A stretch of DNA of 64,000 nt from Antedon mediterranea (GCF_964355755.1 NC_092675.1:16505312-16569311), one strand, 5' to 3'; counted from the stretch's first letter, positions 48,596 to 60,536 are shown. A program made the numbers and translations. Notes: generated by a model from the letters alone, not told the origin.

Positions 48596-49218
48596 TTAAG
48601 TGAGTCCAATGCAAATGTTGATATTTTTTCTTCATTCAAGACTCATTGTATTCTTTTTTTAAATAATTGTGCTCAATAGGCTCATTTTTACTACAGTATT
48701 TAACATATCTTTATTTAAGTTTGCTTCATATAGTATTTATTGTATCTCTTTAAGTGGCAACTTTCATTGCTGTTTTTATTTATTTATTTATTTGTTCTTT
48801 CTTTAAACTGAAATACACATTAAATACAAATGTACCGATTTCCAAAGTGGTTCAGTAAACATATTTATAACAAAAATAAAATATAAAAGAAAAACAACAA
48901 GAAAGAAAAGAGATTAATTCCATAGTTTTGTTGGTTGATAGTTGTTGATATTGGTGAAATAAAATAAATTTTAAAAAATAAAAAATTCTTTTAATTGTAA
49001 ATTTTTTTAAATTTAAGTACTGAGGTGAAAACACTAAACACTAAAATTACAGTAGGAATACATACTTTTATTTAGAAGGCCAATGCATCATCATAACAGC
49101 GGAAGCGGAACTGCAGTGTAGAACAGTGTCTTCCGGTTCATCACAACTCTAGTTGTTTTTTTAAAAAAGCATTTAATATTCATCAAAATGTGGCATAATC
49201 AAGTAGTTTTATTACTAT

Positions 49219-49358
49219 TAAGCTATGTCTACACTTATCAAACTTTATGTGACAAAAGAATGTTACATGCCCATATATGGACATGATGTTGTCATAAATT
49301 TGGGCATATCACTACCATATTTGGGCACATCATACTTTTTTTGTGAAAACTAGTAAGT
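49219..49358. mobile_element. MITE-A copy
   Basis: TTAAGCTATGTCTACACTTATC, then CCATATATGGACATGATG.TGTCAT, ACCATATTTGGGCACATCAT and AAAACTAGT. Left end good, right end degraded. Confidence 0.65.
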
Positions 49359-51859
49359 AATTTAACATGGGAATATTTTTGTACAATGTGAGTTACATTA
49401 CAACAAGTAACATAATGATTAAATATGAGTAATTCTGAAGAACAGAATAACCAAACTTAAATAAGAAAATGAATACATTGACACATAGTTACTACACAGT
49501 GGTGTCTACAAATAATTAATACAGTAATCATACACATATACTAAATAGTGTAAACACATAAAAACTAAACAATGCATACAAATGGTGAGAGAAAAATACA
49601 TTCAAAAATTATATTATCTATTAATTACTATACTGAAACAAGTTGAGATTGTTTTCACATAAAAACACCACAAATAATTATGTCAATATGGTAATGGATT
49701 CTTAAGGTTTAATCAAATTAAAGATATCATAACTTTCACTTACCATGAACTTTCAGTTCTTAATCTCAAGCGATAGATACAGTAGTACATTGGTAACTTT
49801 ATTTTGGCTAACCTTCAAAATAAACTATATCTAATCACAAAAAATGGTTAAACTCTAGGGTACAAGGGTTGGTTTTGGATGAGACTCTAAGTTAGGAACA
49901 GGAGGATACATTTTATCGTTTCAATGATACCAGTACATATTATCATAATGTATTGGATTAACTATAGGGCATCGGTGTTGGTTTAAGTTAAGTTAGTACT
50001 GTTACTGTAGGATTCATCTTTATCTTGTTTGAAAATCTGACTAGTCAGATTTATGTACTGTACCTCTTCTAAACCATTAAACATCTTTATTTTGCCTTCA
50101 AAGAAACTCATTTTTAGTCACATAAAGTATTGTATTAACTATAGGGTATTTGGGTTTGTTTGGGTTCTTTCTTTCATTTAGGAGAAAACTTCATAGTTGA
50201 AGCATGGAGGTATATTTTATACCTCCATGGTTGAAGGCTACTTCTCCACTGGCTATAGTGTTGCAATTTTTTTTTTTTGCATACAGTGTGTGGTGCATAT
50301 ATGTTAAAATAACATTTATGTACAATCCCTTTCGCTTAGTCTCCAAAAGATCTCCATCTGCATATATCGCTATCACGACCCTGAACAACTTCCAGTTCCT
50401 ACAGTAGGTCATCTTTATCTTGTTTGAAAATCTGACGAGTGAGACTTTATACTGTACCTCTTCCAATCAATTTAAGATGGGTGGGAAGGAGAAAGGTGGA
50501 GCCGAGGGGAGCATCACAAACATAAGTTAGAAATTGTTAATTACTACTGTAACTACATAGTGTCATTCTAGACATTAATAAACTGTAATAATCAAATAAT
50601 CCATAAATCATACCTTTACTGTATTAACTGTTGCAAAATTATTTACACCGGTGAGTTTATTTAAAAAGCAATAATTAAATCCTATTTAATAAACTGTTCA
50701 CAAAACGTGTTCTGCATTATACTGTATACAACAAACTACTAATTAATAACAGCCTAGATATGTGATGGCATGTCGATATGCTCATCAAACAAGATGCGTA
50801 CTACTACTACAAACAATATTCATAATATGATGTCTCACTGATTACAACACAGCTGGTATTACTCCAACCAGCAATTTTTAATAACCCCATATACCATGTT
50901 TTTTTAGAATTCATAATTAGGAATAATTAGTTAATATTATATATTATAATATCTATATGATATAAACATTTTTTTTTAGTCAACTAAAAAAAAGGTTTTC
51001 AGTTATAGTAAATAAGTTTGCGGAATCTACTAATTGCTGAAGTATGCATCCACAGTGTGGAAATCATGTTTTTAAAGTGAAAATAAATACCAGTAATGTA
51101 TTGTATTAATATACAAATTATATCAATTAATTACAGTTTTGGGTCAGTCTAATTCACAATTAATGTGAGGAGTACAGTACATGCGTTGGTTTCTGGATCA
51201 AAAATTGAAAGACTAAAAATGAAAATATGTCATAAATAGATTCTGTAGTGTAATGTGTGTTATTGAGTTTGTACGATTATTAGTTGTATTTTGTGCACAC
51301 TACCATTTCGTAGGGTCTTATCGGCTTTTACGTGTGCTGTCTTCTCTGTCATGGTCTTAGTTTTAGAAACACCCATCAGTAGAGGGCGACGTTAAAAAAA
51401 AATACAAATTTGTTTTCGATATTTAGATTTTTTTAATTTGTTTTCGGTTTGTTTTCAGTTGTTTATGATTGTTTTCGGTAATAAATCCAAAGGCAAATTA
51501 CTGAAAAAATAATATACAAATTTAAAATATATTAAATCATTTTGAAATAAATGAATCTTCTCTTGATGGCGGTGATAAGGTAATGTCTGAGAAGTTTTTA
51601 GACAATTAAAGTAATTATCAATTTGTTTTTACATTGAGAAATCTCAATATTATTCTATTTATTCAAAAAATCTAAATTATATTATATCCTACATTTAATT
51701 AATAATATTAATTTTAAAATAAATTAACAAAGATTGGTTTTTTGATGTTTAGTCTTAAATATTTTTTAAAATTTGATAAAATGCCACAAATATGTTTAAA
51801 AATGAACAACCACTTTTTTTCTTTTGAGCCTAGACTGGTGGGCCACAAAATATCCCAGA

Positions 51860-52170
51860 AATGTTAGCTAGGCCTACCTAGGCCTACAGTAGAGAATAAA
51901 AAAGAGGTGTTTCAACCCAGGTCGGCTGTACCCTATTAATGCCTTGTCTGGCATCCTGGCTCACACAACCACCAACACATATTTATGTCTACTACTAGGC
52001 CTAACTAGTACAGTAGTAGGGTAGGCCTAGGCATAACCTGCTAGCCTAGAGGTACTACTACTGTAAGTAGGGCCTAGCCCCTAGCTAGCTTAGCTAGAGG
52101 GGGGGACCCTAGTACTGTATTATAGATATAGGCTAGGCCTACTGAACTGTCTGTAGGCTAGCTAACTATA
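51860..52170. repeat. TAGGCCTA-rich low-complexity patch
   Basis: Dense occurrence of CTAGGCCTA, TAGCTAGC, TAGTACAGTAGTAGG and similar palindromic words built from CTAG, GGCC and TACTGTA. It has no ORF and is not a simple tandem array. Confidence 0.65.
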
Positions 52171-54432
52171 ATAGAGGCCACATACTAACTAATTAAAAAT
52201 ATATATAATATTGTTGGCAACTCTTTGTTCACTTACAATACATGGAGCTTACCTTTTTTTTTAAATACAAGGAAAACCCATGAACTGTTTAAAGAACATC
52301 ACATCAAAAAAGCCGCCACTGTAAAAAAAAAACCACCTGTTGTTTTTTTTTGTCGGTAAAAAATCATGCGCTGATGATAGAGGGGGTATAATAATGCTGA
52401 GTTAAACGTATGAAACGCCAATTGTGAATTATAAAAATGCACAGTATAGTATATTCCTGTCATACCAAAGAGTGATATTCTTTGGTCATACTGACACATG
52501 GGTATGAGGTGCAAACTTGGAAAGTTAAGGACTATTTTATAGCTTGATATTTCTATTATGAATTAAATAAATTTATTGTACCTAATCTACATGATCTTGT
52601 TTGACAATTTGCAGAAATTTAATATGGTGCCTAGAAATTCAGTGGTTATGAAGCCTCCATCATCATTCGATGTGTGTAAACAGCTCCTGTCAAAGTAACT
52701 TTATGCAAAGTGCAAACTGTTTTCAATGACCTCTATTCTTAATTACTATAAATTTCAAGGAAAAGAATTTGGATGTTGCTTATCAATGACACACAGTAGT
52801 CTGTGAAAGATACCAAAAGTATTGAAATATCTATTAAAGAATCGAAAGACCAATTTGAATATCTGTGTATACAAGTTCAAATTACGGATTATTTGCATAT
52901 TACCCTACTCAGGGGGCAGACCAAAGATTTTTGAAGAGGAGAGAGGGAGTGCTCACATTTAATATTAATAGTCTATCAAAATAGATATCAAATAATTTTA
53001 TTTTAACTGTCAAAAGGGGGAGGGGAAGCTGGGCACCACAAGCACTACTACCCCTGGATCTCCCCCTGGCACTTAACTGCAAAATGGATAGCAAGCACAC
53101 ATGGAGAAATTCTGTATAATGTGTTTTAAATAAAAACCACATTTTAAAAAGAAATAAATTAACACACAATTATTATAGAAGATGTTTGGTACTGTATAAT
53201 ACAGTTTTTTAGATAACAATATTAAATAAAATTTATCAAGATTACACTAGGTGTAACAATTTAATTAAAATTGACAACATACTGAATGTCAATGCATGAA
53301 AATCAAATAGCACATTAAGTCATCTTGTAATCAAATTGTTAACCTTTTATTCTTGGTTACAAATCATCTATTAAAAAGTACTTATTTTGAACAATTAATT
53401 CCACTGCCTTATTATAGTGTACATTCTGTATTAAAACTAAGATATTTATAGAAGACAATCCTGGCTATATTTGTTCTGTACAATTATAATATCTTACAAA
53501 CTATACAAACTCATATCTCTGTATAATGAATATATTTCTCTGTAACTCTACTTTATATCATTTAAATTATATTTATCATCATTTTTATTTATTAAAACAA
53601 CTGCAAGGAATTTATTCTAAATTTATCATTTTTAACGCTATTGTTGACACTAGATTTATTAAAATCACTTATCTCTCATAATCATACTGGAACTATTTTA
53701 GTACTTTATCTTCTCCTAAACCACCTTCGAAGTGTTTGTTTATGTCATTTTCAACACCATTTTAGGACATCTATAGGGCTAATACATTCAACAGCCAATA
53801 CTCCTGGGTGTCAGCTAGTTCAATAGTACAAACATAATGAATGTTTGAGTGTGATGGTATAAATAAGAGGTGAAAGATGAAAGGTTATATTTTTACGAGG
53901 CTTTGTTATGCTGTTGTTAATGGGTAGCGTTGTCCGAGCTTCGTTCGATAAAATACGGAATACACCATGCTATGTGGAGCGATTGATAGGGCATTTACTT
54001 TTAATCATCATGTGACCCCCAATCGTCCAATCAAATGACAGGAATTTATTTAGGTGTTATATAATTTCAAATAGGCATTCATTACTGGCATAGATTTACT
54101 GGCAAAACAATCCTATGACATATAAATATAATGTATCAAGCAACTAAAGTATTTCAGTAAACATGCATACACCATGCACAACTATCAGACTTGTTCATTT
54201 TTATGAAACTGTTGTAAACTTAAGTTCTAAAACTAATTAAAAATTAAGCAATTAACATCCCTGTAGTTCACACATTCTAACGGTATGCTAGCACATTTCA
54301 AAGAAACAGGACAACAGATATTGGTGTCTGATGTTCTCAACATTCTACTAAATTTTCTAAAAATGTTGCACCTTTTAAAGGATTACAGTTATACAGATAG
54401 ATGAATACTTCATAATGTTCTGCTGTCTTTTG

Positions 54433-54604
54433 AGGGTCTTTCACACCTCTTCCGGCACGGTTTCGGTCCGGTGCTGGCAAATAAAATCGAACACCAATGC
54501 TCCGTTTTCACATAGCTACGCGCATATCGATTCAAAACATTGACGTTCAATTTGATTTGAAGGCGTCGGATTGGAACTATTCCGGAGCTTGTGTGAAAGA
54601 CCCT
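54433..54604. mobile_element. 172-bp MITE in the gene 2 3' flank
   Basis: Inverted ends AGGGTCTTTCACAC (left, 54433) and GTGTGAAAGACCCT (right, ending 54604), followed inward by related CTCTTCCGG / CCGGAGC words. It lies 70 nt after the gene 2 stop, so it is probably transcribed within the 3' UTR. No coding capacity. Confidence 0.8.
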
Positions 54605-54673
54605 TTACCCTTGATTTTACGAGTAGTTCTGCCTCAAAGTTGCATATTTATGAAAGAAACCTTTAATTGGTCT

Positions 54674-54832
54674 TTAGAGAATACAGGACCAGAGATGGTA
54701 ACATATAAAGCTGATAATGTTTTCAATGTGTTGGTGTTGCTTTTGAGTACTGAACATTGAGACTTGCTCGTGTTCAGGCAGACTATACGCCATCTGTTCT
54801 TGTGCAGGATCACGAAACACCGAGCTAAGCTC
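54674..54832 (-). CDS. Gene 2 (SZT2-like) terminal exon with stop
   Basis: Last exon: acceptor TTTTACAG (ends 54833) and TAA stop at 54676-54674, 53 codons including the stop. The C-terminus ends in a hydrophobic helix-like run (IENIISFICYHLWSCIL). The first clear minus-strand AATAAA hexamer I see downstream is near 54050-54045, about 620 nt after the stop, so the 3' UTR may be that long. A MITE lies inside this putative UTR at 54433-54604. Confidence 0.85.
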   Translation of the reverse strand, partial: ELSSVFRDPAQEQMAYSLPEHEQVSMFSTQKQHQHIENIISFICYHLWSCIL

Positions 54833-55044
54833 CTGTAAAACACATAATAAATGATAATGAATGATTAGTCCAGGGAAGAGTAAAATTACATTCTTTTCTG
54901 CAGTCACATGTCTCCAACACTGCTCATGGCACAGGATTAAGCTCTCTACAACCTAAACATTCAAGGTTCCCTTACCTTCCTCCGCTTTGTCTTCTCATAT
55001 CTAAAGTTTGCTTGAAACAACCCTTACCAGAACCTACCTTGTCT

Positions 55045-55200
55045 CATAAGGTTTATCACAAACAGCGATGCTTGATGGGACGGAATTGGGAGCAATAGCG
55101 CTACCACCAGTTTTTGTTATTACAGTACTTGTGTGACGCTATTGCTTACCAACATGCATCACTCATGCATCGCTCATGCTATTTGCGATAAACCCTATTA
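55045..55200. mobile_element. ~150-bp MITE-like palindrome in gene 2 intron
   Basis: Left AGGTTTATCACAAACAGCGATGC and right GCATCGCTCATGCTATTTGCGATAAACCCT are imperfect inverses. The middle contains AGCAATAGCG / CGCTATTGCT, a second inverted pair. It is in the last intron of gene 2. Confidence 0.65.
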
Positions 55201-55352
55201 TACTCTATGATATGCATCAAGTTAAACCGAACTTTACAAATGTTGTAAAAAACCTGCCTTAAATTTATAACAGTAGTATAACAATTGTACTTTATACTAT
55301 ACTACTGTATACTCTATTTACAAAAAAATGACTTACATTATATAAAACTTAC

Positions 55353-55619
55353 CGATTTGTTTCTTAGTTTATCAATACTGATATGAACAAGCATGTCTGT
55401 ATTGTTTGGATTTATAATTACAAGATGTAATTGATTGCGATCGTCACTGGCAAATAGACAACTGTGTTTGAACCTTGTCTGTAAGGCCTTGATCAGAACC
55501 TCAAACCAAGTAAGAGGCATGTCTGTGATCACTTTTAACTGAGGATCTAGTTCATTCAGTGGCTTGTGGTGCACCATACCTAGTAACTCTTTCAGTTCTG
55601 CATAGCTCAAAGTCTTCTC
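55353..55619 (-). CDS. Gene 2 (SZT2-like) exon 11 of those visible
   Basis: 267-nt exon, phase 0-0, between acceptor TTTTTACAG (ends 55620) and donor TCG|GTAAGT (55353/55352). It encodes EKTLSYAELKELLGMVHHKP, an amphipathic and hydrophobic segment (WFEVLIKALQTRF) and a beta-rich stretch (NQLHLVIINPNNTDMLVHIS). It has the look of a folded globular domain near the C-terminus of a large protein. Confidence 0.88.
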
Positions 55620-55704
55620 CTGTAAAAACAACATTTCATTTTGTGCAATTATAGAATAATTACTTGTACTGTACAATATACGATTACAATATCCCTATAC
55701 TTAC

Positions 55705-56291
55705 AAATTTAGTATCATCCTCAACTGTATCTCTCTTTCTTCCCTTTTTAAAATCCTCATCAAGAGTTTCCCTTCTTCTCTTTCTGACTGCAGCAGTCTC
55801 TCCAGATGGCAGCAACCTCCAGAGAAAGTCCCGGCGTGAGTTGTAGGCACCTTGTTTTACCATCTTCTTTATCTTGTCTCTTGCCACGCTAGCCTCTTTA
55901 CGGACAAGTAGATAGCATTGTGATTCCTCTTTTGGTAGCTTGTCTTTAAAGTGTAGTCTGCCTAGTGGACTGTTGACTGTCAACTTTGGAAACATCTCTT
56001 TGTTATTAGTGACAATGACGTAATATTTCAACTTCAGTATCTCTGAATCAATACCATCTCTAGCCTGCTCATCTTGCTCTCTGTCAACAATGATGCTTAC
56101 ATCAAAATCATCTGATAGTCTTTGCAATTTTCGCTGGTAATAACAGAAAATAGCAAAATCATGTTCATCTTGTCCTTCATTTGATCCAACCTTTGACATA
56201 CGTAACCTTGACATATGATGCGAATTACACTGGTCTACGATGTATCGATATAGATTAGATGCTGCACCCTCACTCTTAAACTCCTCCGTTC
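55705..56291 (-). CDS. Gene 2 (SZT2-like) exon 10 of those visible
   Basis: 587-nt exon, phase 1 in and phase 0 out. The acceptor is ATTTTTAG (ends 56292) and the donor TTT|GTAAGT (55705/55704). It encodes about 195 residues: SNLYRYIVDQCNSHHMSRL, an open-faced beta region (FAIFCYYQRKL, YYVIVTNNKEMFPKL), QCYLLVRKEASVARDKIKKM, RRDFLWRLLPSG and a basic tail (KRRRETLDEDFKKGRKRD) that could act as a nuclear-type or charged linker. The intron upstream (56292-59725) carries a 1.6-kb inverted-repeat element and other repeats. Confidence 0.9.
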
Positions 56292-56404
56292 CTAAAAATA
56301 AAGAGAATAATCAGACCTAATTAAATTAATACAAAAACAAAATAATTTTTTCTATTACATTGACAAAAAAATTCTTCTTGAATATTATTTTATTTTATTT
56401 AAAG

Positions 56405-56595
56405 CCTATAGACACATGGCCAAGGGTTACCAATAGTAAATTAACCACTGTCCTATCAGATAGCTGGTAACCATTCTGATACAGGGGCTTTTTCGTGAAC
56501 CAGTTCACCGGGGTAACCCACTACTCATCTCAAATTATGAACTCGGTTTTTTAAAGTACACACAGGCAAACTGTGTAGACTGGACCTATCTATCT
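56405..56595 (-). repeat. SINE family F, copy 2
   Basis: The minus strand reads GTCCAGTCTACACAGTTTGC, then TGTACTTTAAA, GAGATGAGTAGTGGGTTACCCCGGTGAACTGG and TTGGCCATGTG, in the same order as 36960-37115 on plus. The head is missing. Confidence 0.68.
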
Positions 56596-56604
56596 ATAAT
56601 ATAA

Positions 56605-57080
56605 TAGCACTAAGCCAAAATGTGTTCTTCTATCTCCTCTTAAACGGCAAGTCCAATATTAGCGTCGTTTAATTCTCCTCTATCCATTAGTCTATAGACG
56701 AGAGATGGCACTGCGTGGTTGCCAGCCAAACAAAAAACAAACTATGTTGATAAACTATATAGATCTGTATTTCTATCAAATTATGTGTCTTAGCTTGACT
56801 TTTTTTTAACTTGAACTGTAGTTGAAGAATAAATAGATAGATAAATAAACAAATATTTAGTGATTTTTGAAATTCTATTTTTTTATTGAAAATTATTAAG
56901 TTTTAAAATGACTACTTTAATAAGCATTGGAGTCACTCAGGCAGGTTGAACGCATTTTTTGGTTGGCTAGCAACCACGCAGCGTCACCTACCACCGTGAT
57001 GTCAGCACCGCAGAACTCTATATTAGAACGTCAAATTTGTACGAAAAATATGTTTTTTAGACCAATTTCTTTGCAACTGC
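56605..57080. repeat. Dispersed repeat B, copy 2, split by an insertion
   Basis: The first part (AATAGCACTAAGCCAAAAT..CGGCAAGTCC..) and last part (GTTTTTTAGACCAATTTC TTTGCAACTGCCG) match 2624-2790. The middle is occupied by the inverted-repeat element 56700-56992. Confidence 0.68.
56700..56992. mobile_element. Inverted-repeat element nested in repeat B
   Basis: Left CACTGCGTGGTTGCCAGCCAA (56710 on, then AC and A-rich) is mirrored by right TTTTTTGGTTGGCTAGCAACCACGCAGCGTC. This gives arms of about 30 bp around an AT-rich core of about 230 bp with no coding capacity. Confidence 0.75.
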
Positions 57081-58053
57081 CGAACACCGCTTTCGGCAAT
57101 TCTCTGCCATTTTTCTTATCCCACTTTGGTCACTTTGGCCATTAGCAATATCTGCACTGCACTGCTGCAGTTATAGTATGGCGGCAGTGCTGTTGTGCGC
57201 CTTTAAATAAAACGGGTGGTAAGTACAAAACTGTATTCTTGCTCAATGCCCACATAAGATTGAGCACCTATTTTACTATTTTTCCAAACACCAAATGCAG
57301 TGATAACACTAGGCTAGGTTATGTGTCTTACTAATTAATATTCTTAAGCTTCTATACAGTTGGCATAGCTGAATGCGGGATGATTTGGCCCAGGTATCAT
57401 GTCTGACTAAGAGTGGCTTCTAATTAGGTCCCAGTAGGTTTTTATGATTTTAAATATAGTAAAGTACATTATGCTAACATTATGTTGTGATATTTTTTGG
57501 GGAATTTTTAAATGTTCGTTTTATGTAATTTATTTCCAATGGATGTAGGTCTACAAGGAGGTACAAACAAGAAGGATGAAGTTGCAATCATATTTACTTC
57601 TTTCTAATTAGGCCTACACCACCAGAAAACATACATTGTTGTTATCTTAAAGACAAACCACCAATTTACCAGACAACTATATGGAATGCAATATTATGTC
57701 CTATACCAAACATGAGGATGGAAAATAACTGACATAATAATAATATTAATCAATAAAATAATAAACGTCTATTTGTTTAATATATTTACACAAAGATACA
57801 GATGTACTGTATATAACAAACTTGCTTGCTTTTAGAATTAAAACAAAATAGATACTGAAATATAAAGAAGAATAGATAAGTATAAATGCTTATTAACTTT
57901 ATTTCCTTTCTAGGCACTATCCATTTATAGATTTGTGTATATATTTGTCTATTATCTTTGATTAGATGATGATGCCCATCCATTGGATGGGTAAATGCTA
58001 GTGGTTTATAATACAATTGTTATTAAAGAAAAACTACATTGATATATTTATAG

Positions 58054-59689
58054 TTAAAGGGGGGGTTCCGGGTTTAAAATGAATAGTAAAAAATGTAAAA
58101 TATATTTGTTTGTCTCTTGAACGGTAAAAGTTTCAATTTATATAAGCGCCCAGTGAAGCAGAACGAAGGCTGTGAAATGAGGCCAGATTACAAGTGCAGC
58201 TACGGCAAAATCACACTGTAGTTACAGAATAGGAAATTCGTGAAATGGTTAATCTTCCGACGACTTGTTATTATTAACCATATCAATTACTTTTGTAAAA
58301 TTATACTTATCTGATGTAATTTTAGTCGGTCTTCCCATTTATAAAGTCAATTTTCTATGAAAATCCATCAAAACAGTGAAAAATTAGATAAGTTTGCACT
58401 TTACGTTTGCCGATTTTCACACTGACTTAGGGAAAGCCTTCAAAATCAATGAAGCGTAACGTATACATTCCTGCTGTTGAGCGAGGAGAGCGAGACGACG
58501 ATACACGTGCTCTCTCTGCCCATGCCTGGCATCGTCACGTGATAAGCAGATACAGAATACAATACCAAACTGGTCGGGTTGAGTATACCCGTCTATAATC
58601 ACAAACATGAACGATGTACAGTATTTGATTGAAGGTCGACTCGACCTACCGGAATGGTATAGATAATATAGCTCGAATGAGAGAGTTGGAATATTTGTAA
58701 TATTTGCTAATTTTAACAAGTGTAGCCTATAGTAAAAGGCCTGGTAGTATCAATTCGCATAGGGTCTACTACACTAGCTAGCTCAATTTTTAACTGGGCC
58801 GGATCGGCTAGGTCTCTTTCCTACTACCTGGTCTACTTTCTTGATTCAGTATCCGCTTTTTTGGAGAGTAAACTAGGCCTAGCCTAGGCCTAGCTATGTT
58901 AGGCCTTCTTATTAGACGATCGGGACACCATACATGCGGACGGCGATCGGACCTTGTTTTGCCTCCATATTTACAGCCGATTTTGTAGAACGTTTTAGGT
59001 TTTAGATTGTTAGGATGGGTTTGGAATCCACTGAGTTTTGTTATTTATGGGCCAATCGTTTAGTAGTAGGCTAGCTGCTAGGCCCATGATATTATGGGCC
59101 CCAATGTTTTATCGTAGCCATCGTGGCATGGAATCCCTAGTCAGAACAGAATGACTCTCACACCCATGAAAAAAGAAATGATCTAGGCTAGGCCTAGCCT
59201 AGTACGTCAAGCCGATAATACGATCTGTACTATTCGAGGTATACAAATAGTATAATTTATGACTCCGTAATCTGTACTAAATTTTTTATTAAAATGTCAA
59301 ATAAATATATGCTACTACTGTTATTATTACACTTTAGGCCTAGCTTAGAAAATCTACAAAAAAATGTATTTCACAATGATCGGGTGGTCGTCGTTTGACA
59401 GGGGAGAGAGATGTAATTTAGTTGACAAACACAACGTACATGACGTCGCGAGTTTGGAATCCACTGATGACGTGATTTTGTGAATATCTCATCATGAATA
59501 TTAATGAGCTTCCCTAAGCTGCTGAAAAACAGACTTTCCATGAATTTACCCTAAATGTATATGAAAATTAATTTTTTTAATTTCTCGTTATTACTTCTTC
59601 ATTCTGACATGTCTATATTGTTATAATATTTTTTATTTAATAAATAAACGATATTTAAAAGCAATTTTAAACCCAGAATCCCCCTTTAA
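58054..59689. mobile_element. 1.64-kb inverted-repeat DNA element in gene 2 intron
   Basis: Left TTAAAGGGGGGGTTCCGGGTTTAAAAT and right ATTTTAAACCCAGAATCCCCCTTTAA are terminal inverted repeats of about 26 bp with three or four mismatches. Subterminal words (CTTAGGGAAAGCC near 58425, CTTCCCTAAGCTGC near 59510) are also inverted. The interior has no recognisable transposase and includes TAGGCCTAG-rich stretches. It ends only 37 nt from the donor of the 59726-59942 exon. Confidence 0.75.
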
Positions 59690-59725
59690 TTATCAAAATA
59701 AACATACTTTTAAAATTGAACATAC

Positions 59726-59942
59726 CTTTGAAAATTTCATTGCGAGAAAAGTTTGGAAGCACTTGAAAATATTTGATGAAATCATCAAGGAAGCTGGTAA
59801 CATGATAGTCTGGCTTGAATATGATTCTACTGGTTGGAGATATACATGATTGAATCTTACGCAGATGGAAGTCATATGTAAATGAGTGCAGGTGTATTGT
59901 GTCTTTTAATTTATTCACTTCATCTGTAAATCTCATACACAA
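59726..59942 (-). CDS. Gene 2 (SZT2-like) exon 9 of those visible
   Basis: 217-nt exon, phase 0 in and phase 1 out. The acceptor is TGTTTTAG (ends 59943) and the donor AAAG|GTATGT (59726/59725). It encodes LCMRFTDEVNKLKDTIHLHS, then FTYDFHLRKIQSCI and a FLDDFIKYFQVLPNFSRNEI block. HxHSFxYDFHLR followed by an FLDDF motif is what I associate with the SZT2 C-terminal region. This exon is the best support for the name, but it is recognition from memory and not an alignment. Confidence 0.88.
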
Positions 59943-60229
59943 CTAAAACAAAAAAGAGAAAAGAACAAATTCATTATTCAATGCTATAAATTCGGACTGG
60001 TATAAGAGTTTGAGACCTTTTTGTGCCAATTTGGTTCCTTCAGATATAATGGTATAATGTTATATCATTGTACATGTAAATGCACTATAAACAACTTGGT
60101 ACACAATTTTAAAAGAGTATGGTTCAAATTATGGTAGGCAATCACTGTATTTCCATGGGATTGTAGAGAGAATAATTAAAATATCTCCAGTACTAAATAA
60201 ATCGAGGACAATAAATCTACAATGCTAAC

Positions 60230-60304
60230 CTGTGAATTGACTTCTTCACCGGCAGGTACTCTAGAGCTTTCAAAGGCATAAAGCATCACGCAAAAGTAGG
60301 CATT
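60230..60304 (-). CDS. Gene 2 (SZT2-like) exon 8 of those visible
   Basis: 75-nt exon, phase 0-0, between acceptor TTGTACAG (ends 60305) and donor CAG|GTTAGC (60230/60229). It encodes NAYFCVMLYAFESSRV plus PAGEEVNSQ and continues the beta-strand pattern begun in the previous exon (GGIILLQLAFE). It is too short to be found as a stand-alone open frame. It is accepted because both neighbours are in matching phase. Confidence 0.85.
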
Positions 60305-60415
60305 CTGTACAAATAAATTATAACAAATATAAACATTTTTAAAGTATAATATAGAATAAATAACACTATTTTATACTAACACATATAGTCATCCTATCTT
60401 AATATAAAAATTTAC

Positions 60416-60536
60416 CTCAAAAGCAAGTTGGAGTAGAATAATACCCCCAGGCACCACTTTCCTAAGAAAAGCCACTGAGTAGAAACTACTAGAGCGTCTG
60501 GTACGAGGTGAGTGTTTACTTGGTTTATTTGATAAA
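60416..60536 (-). CDS. Gene 2 (SZT2-like) exon 7 of those visible
   Basis: 121-nt exon, phase 2 in and phase 0 out. The acceptor is TTTAACAG (ends 60537) and the donor GAG|GTAAAT (60416/60415). It encodes a basic serine-rich linker (KPSKHSPRTRRSSSFYSV), then a hydrophobic core (FLRKVVPGGIILLQLAFE) that marks the start of a conserved folded region continuing into 60230-60304. Confidence 0.87.

Larger units (their letters stand above)
40401..54432. other. Gene 1 5' intron / intergenic stretch
   Basis: Apart from exon a (43165-43225), this 14 kb is AT-rich DNA with mobile elements (42.9, 44.8-45.3, 46.3-46.9 and 49.2 kb), a tandem repeat (48.42 kb) and a TAGGCCTA-rich patch (51.86-52.17 kb). 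The promoter of gene 1 and the end of the gene 2 transcript must lie somewhere here. I cannot place either with confidence. Confidence 0.45.
56292..59725. other. Gene 2 intron
   Basis: Large intron consisting mostly of mobile DNA (SINE F copy 2, repeat B with nested element, the 1.64-kb element). No further exon seen; phases of 59726 and 56291 fit directly. Confidence 0.7.

Noticed and set aside
50191-50466. 91-codon minus-strand ORF and 67-codon plus-strand ORF
   Set aside because: They are antiparallel over the same DNA, contain a local inverted repeat (GAGGTATATTTTATACCTC) and have no domain or splice context.
58417-58719. 100-codon minus-strand ORF in the 1.64-kb element
   Set aside because: No transposase or other domain pattern; likely chance.
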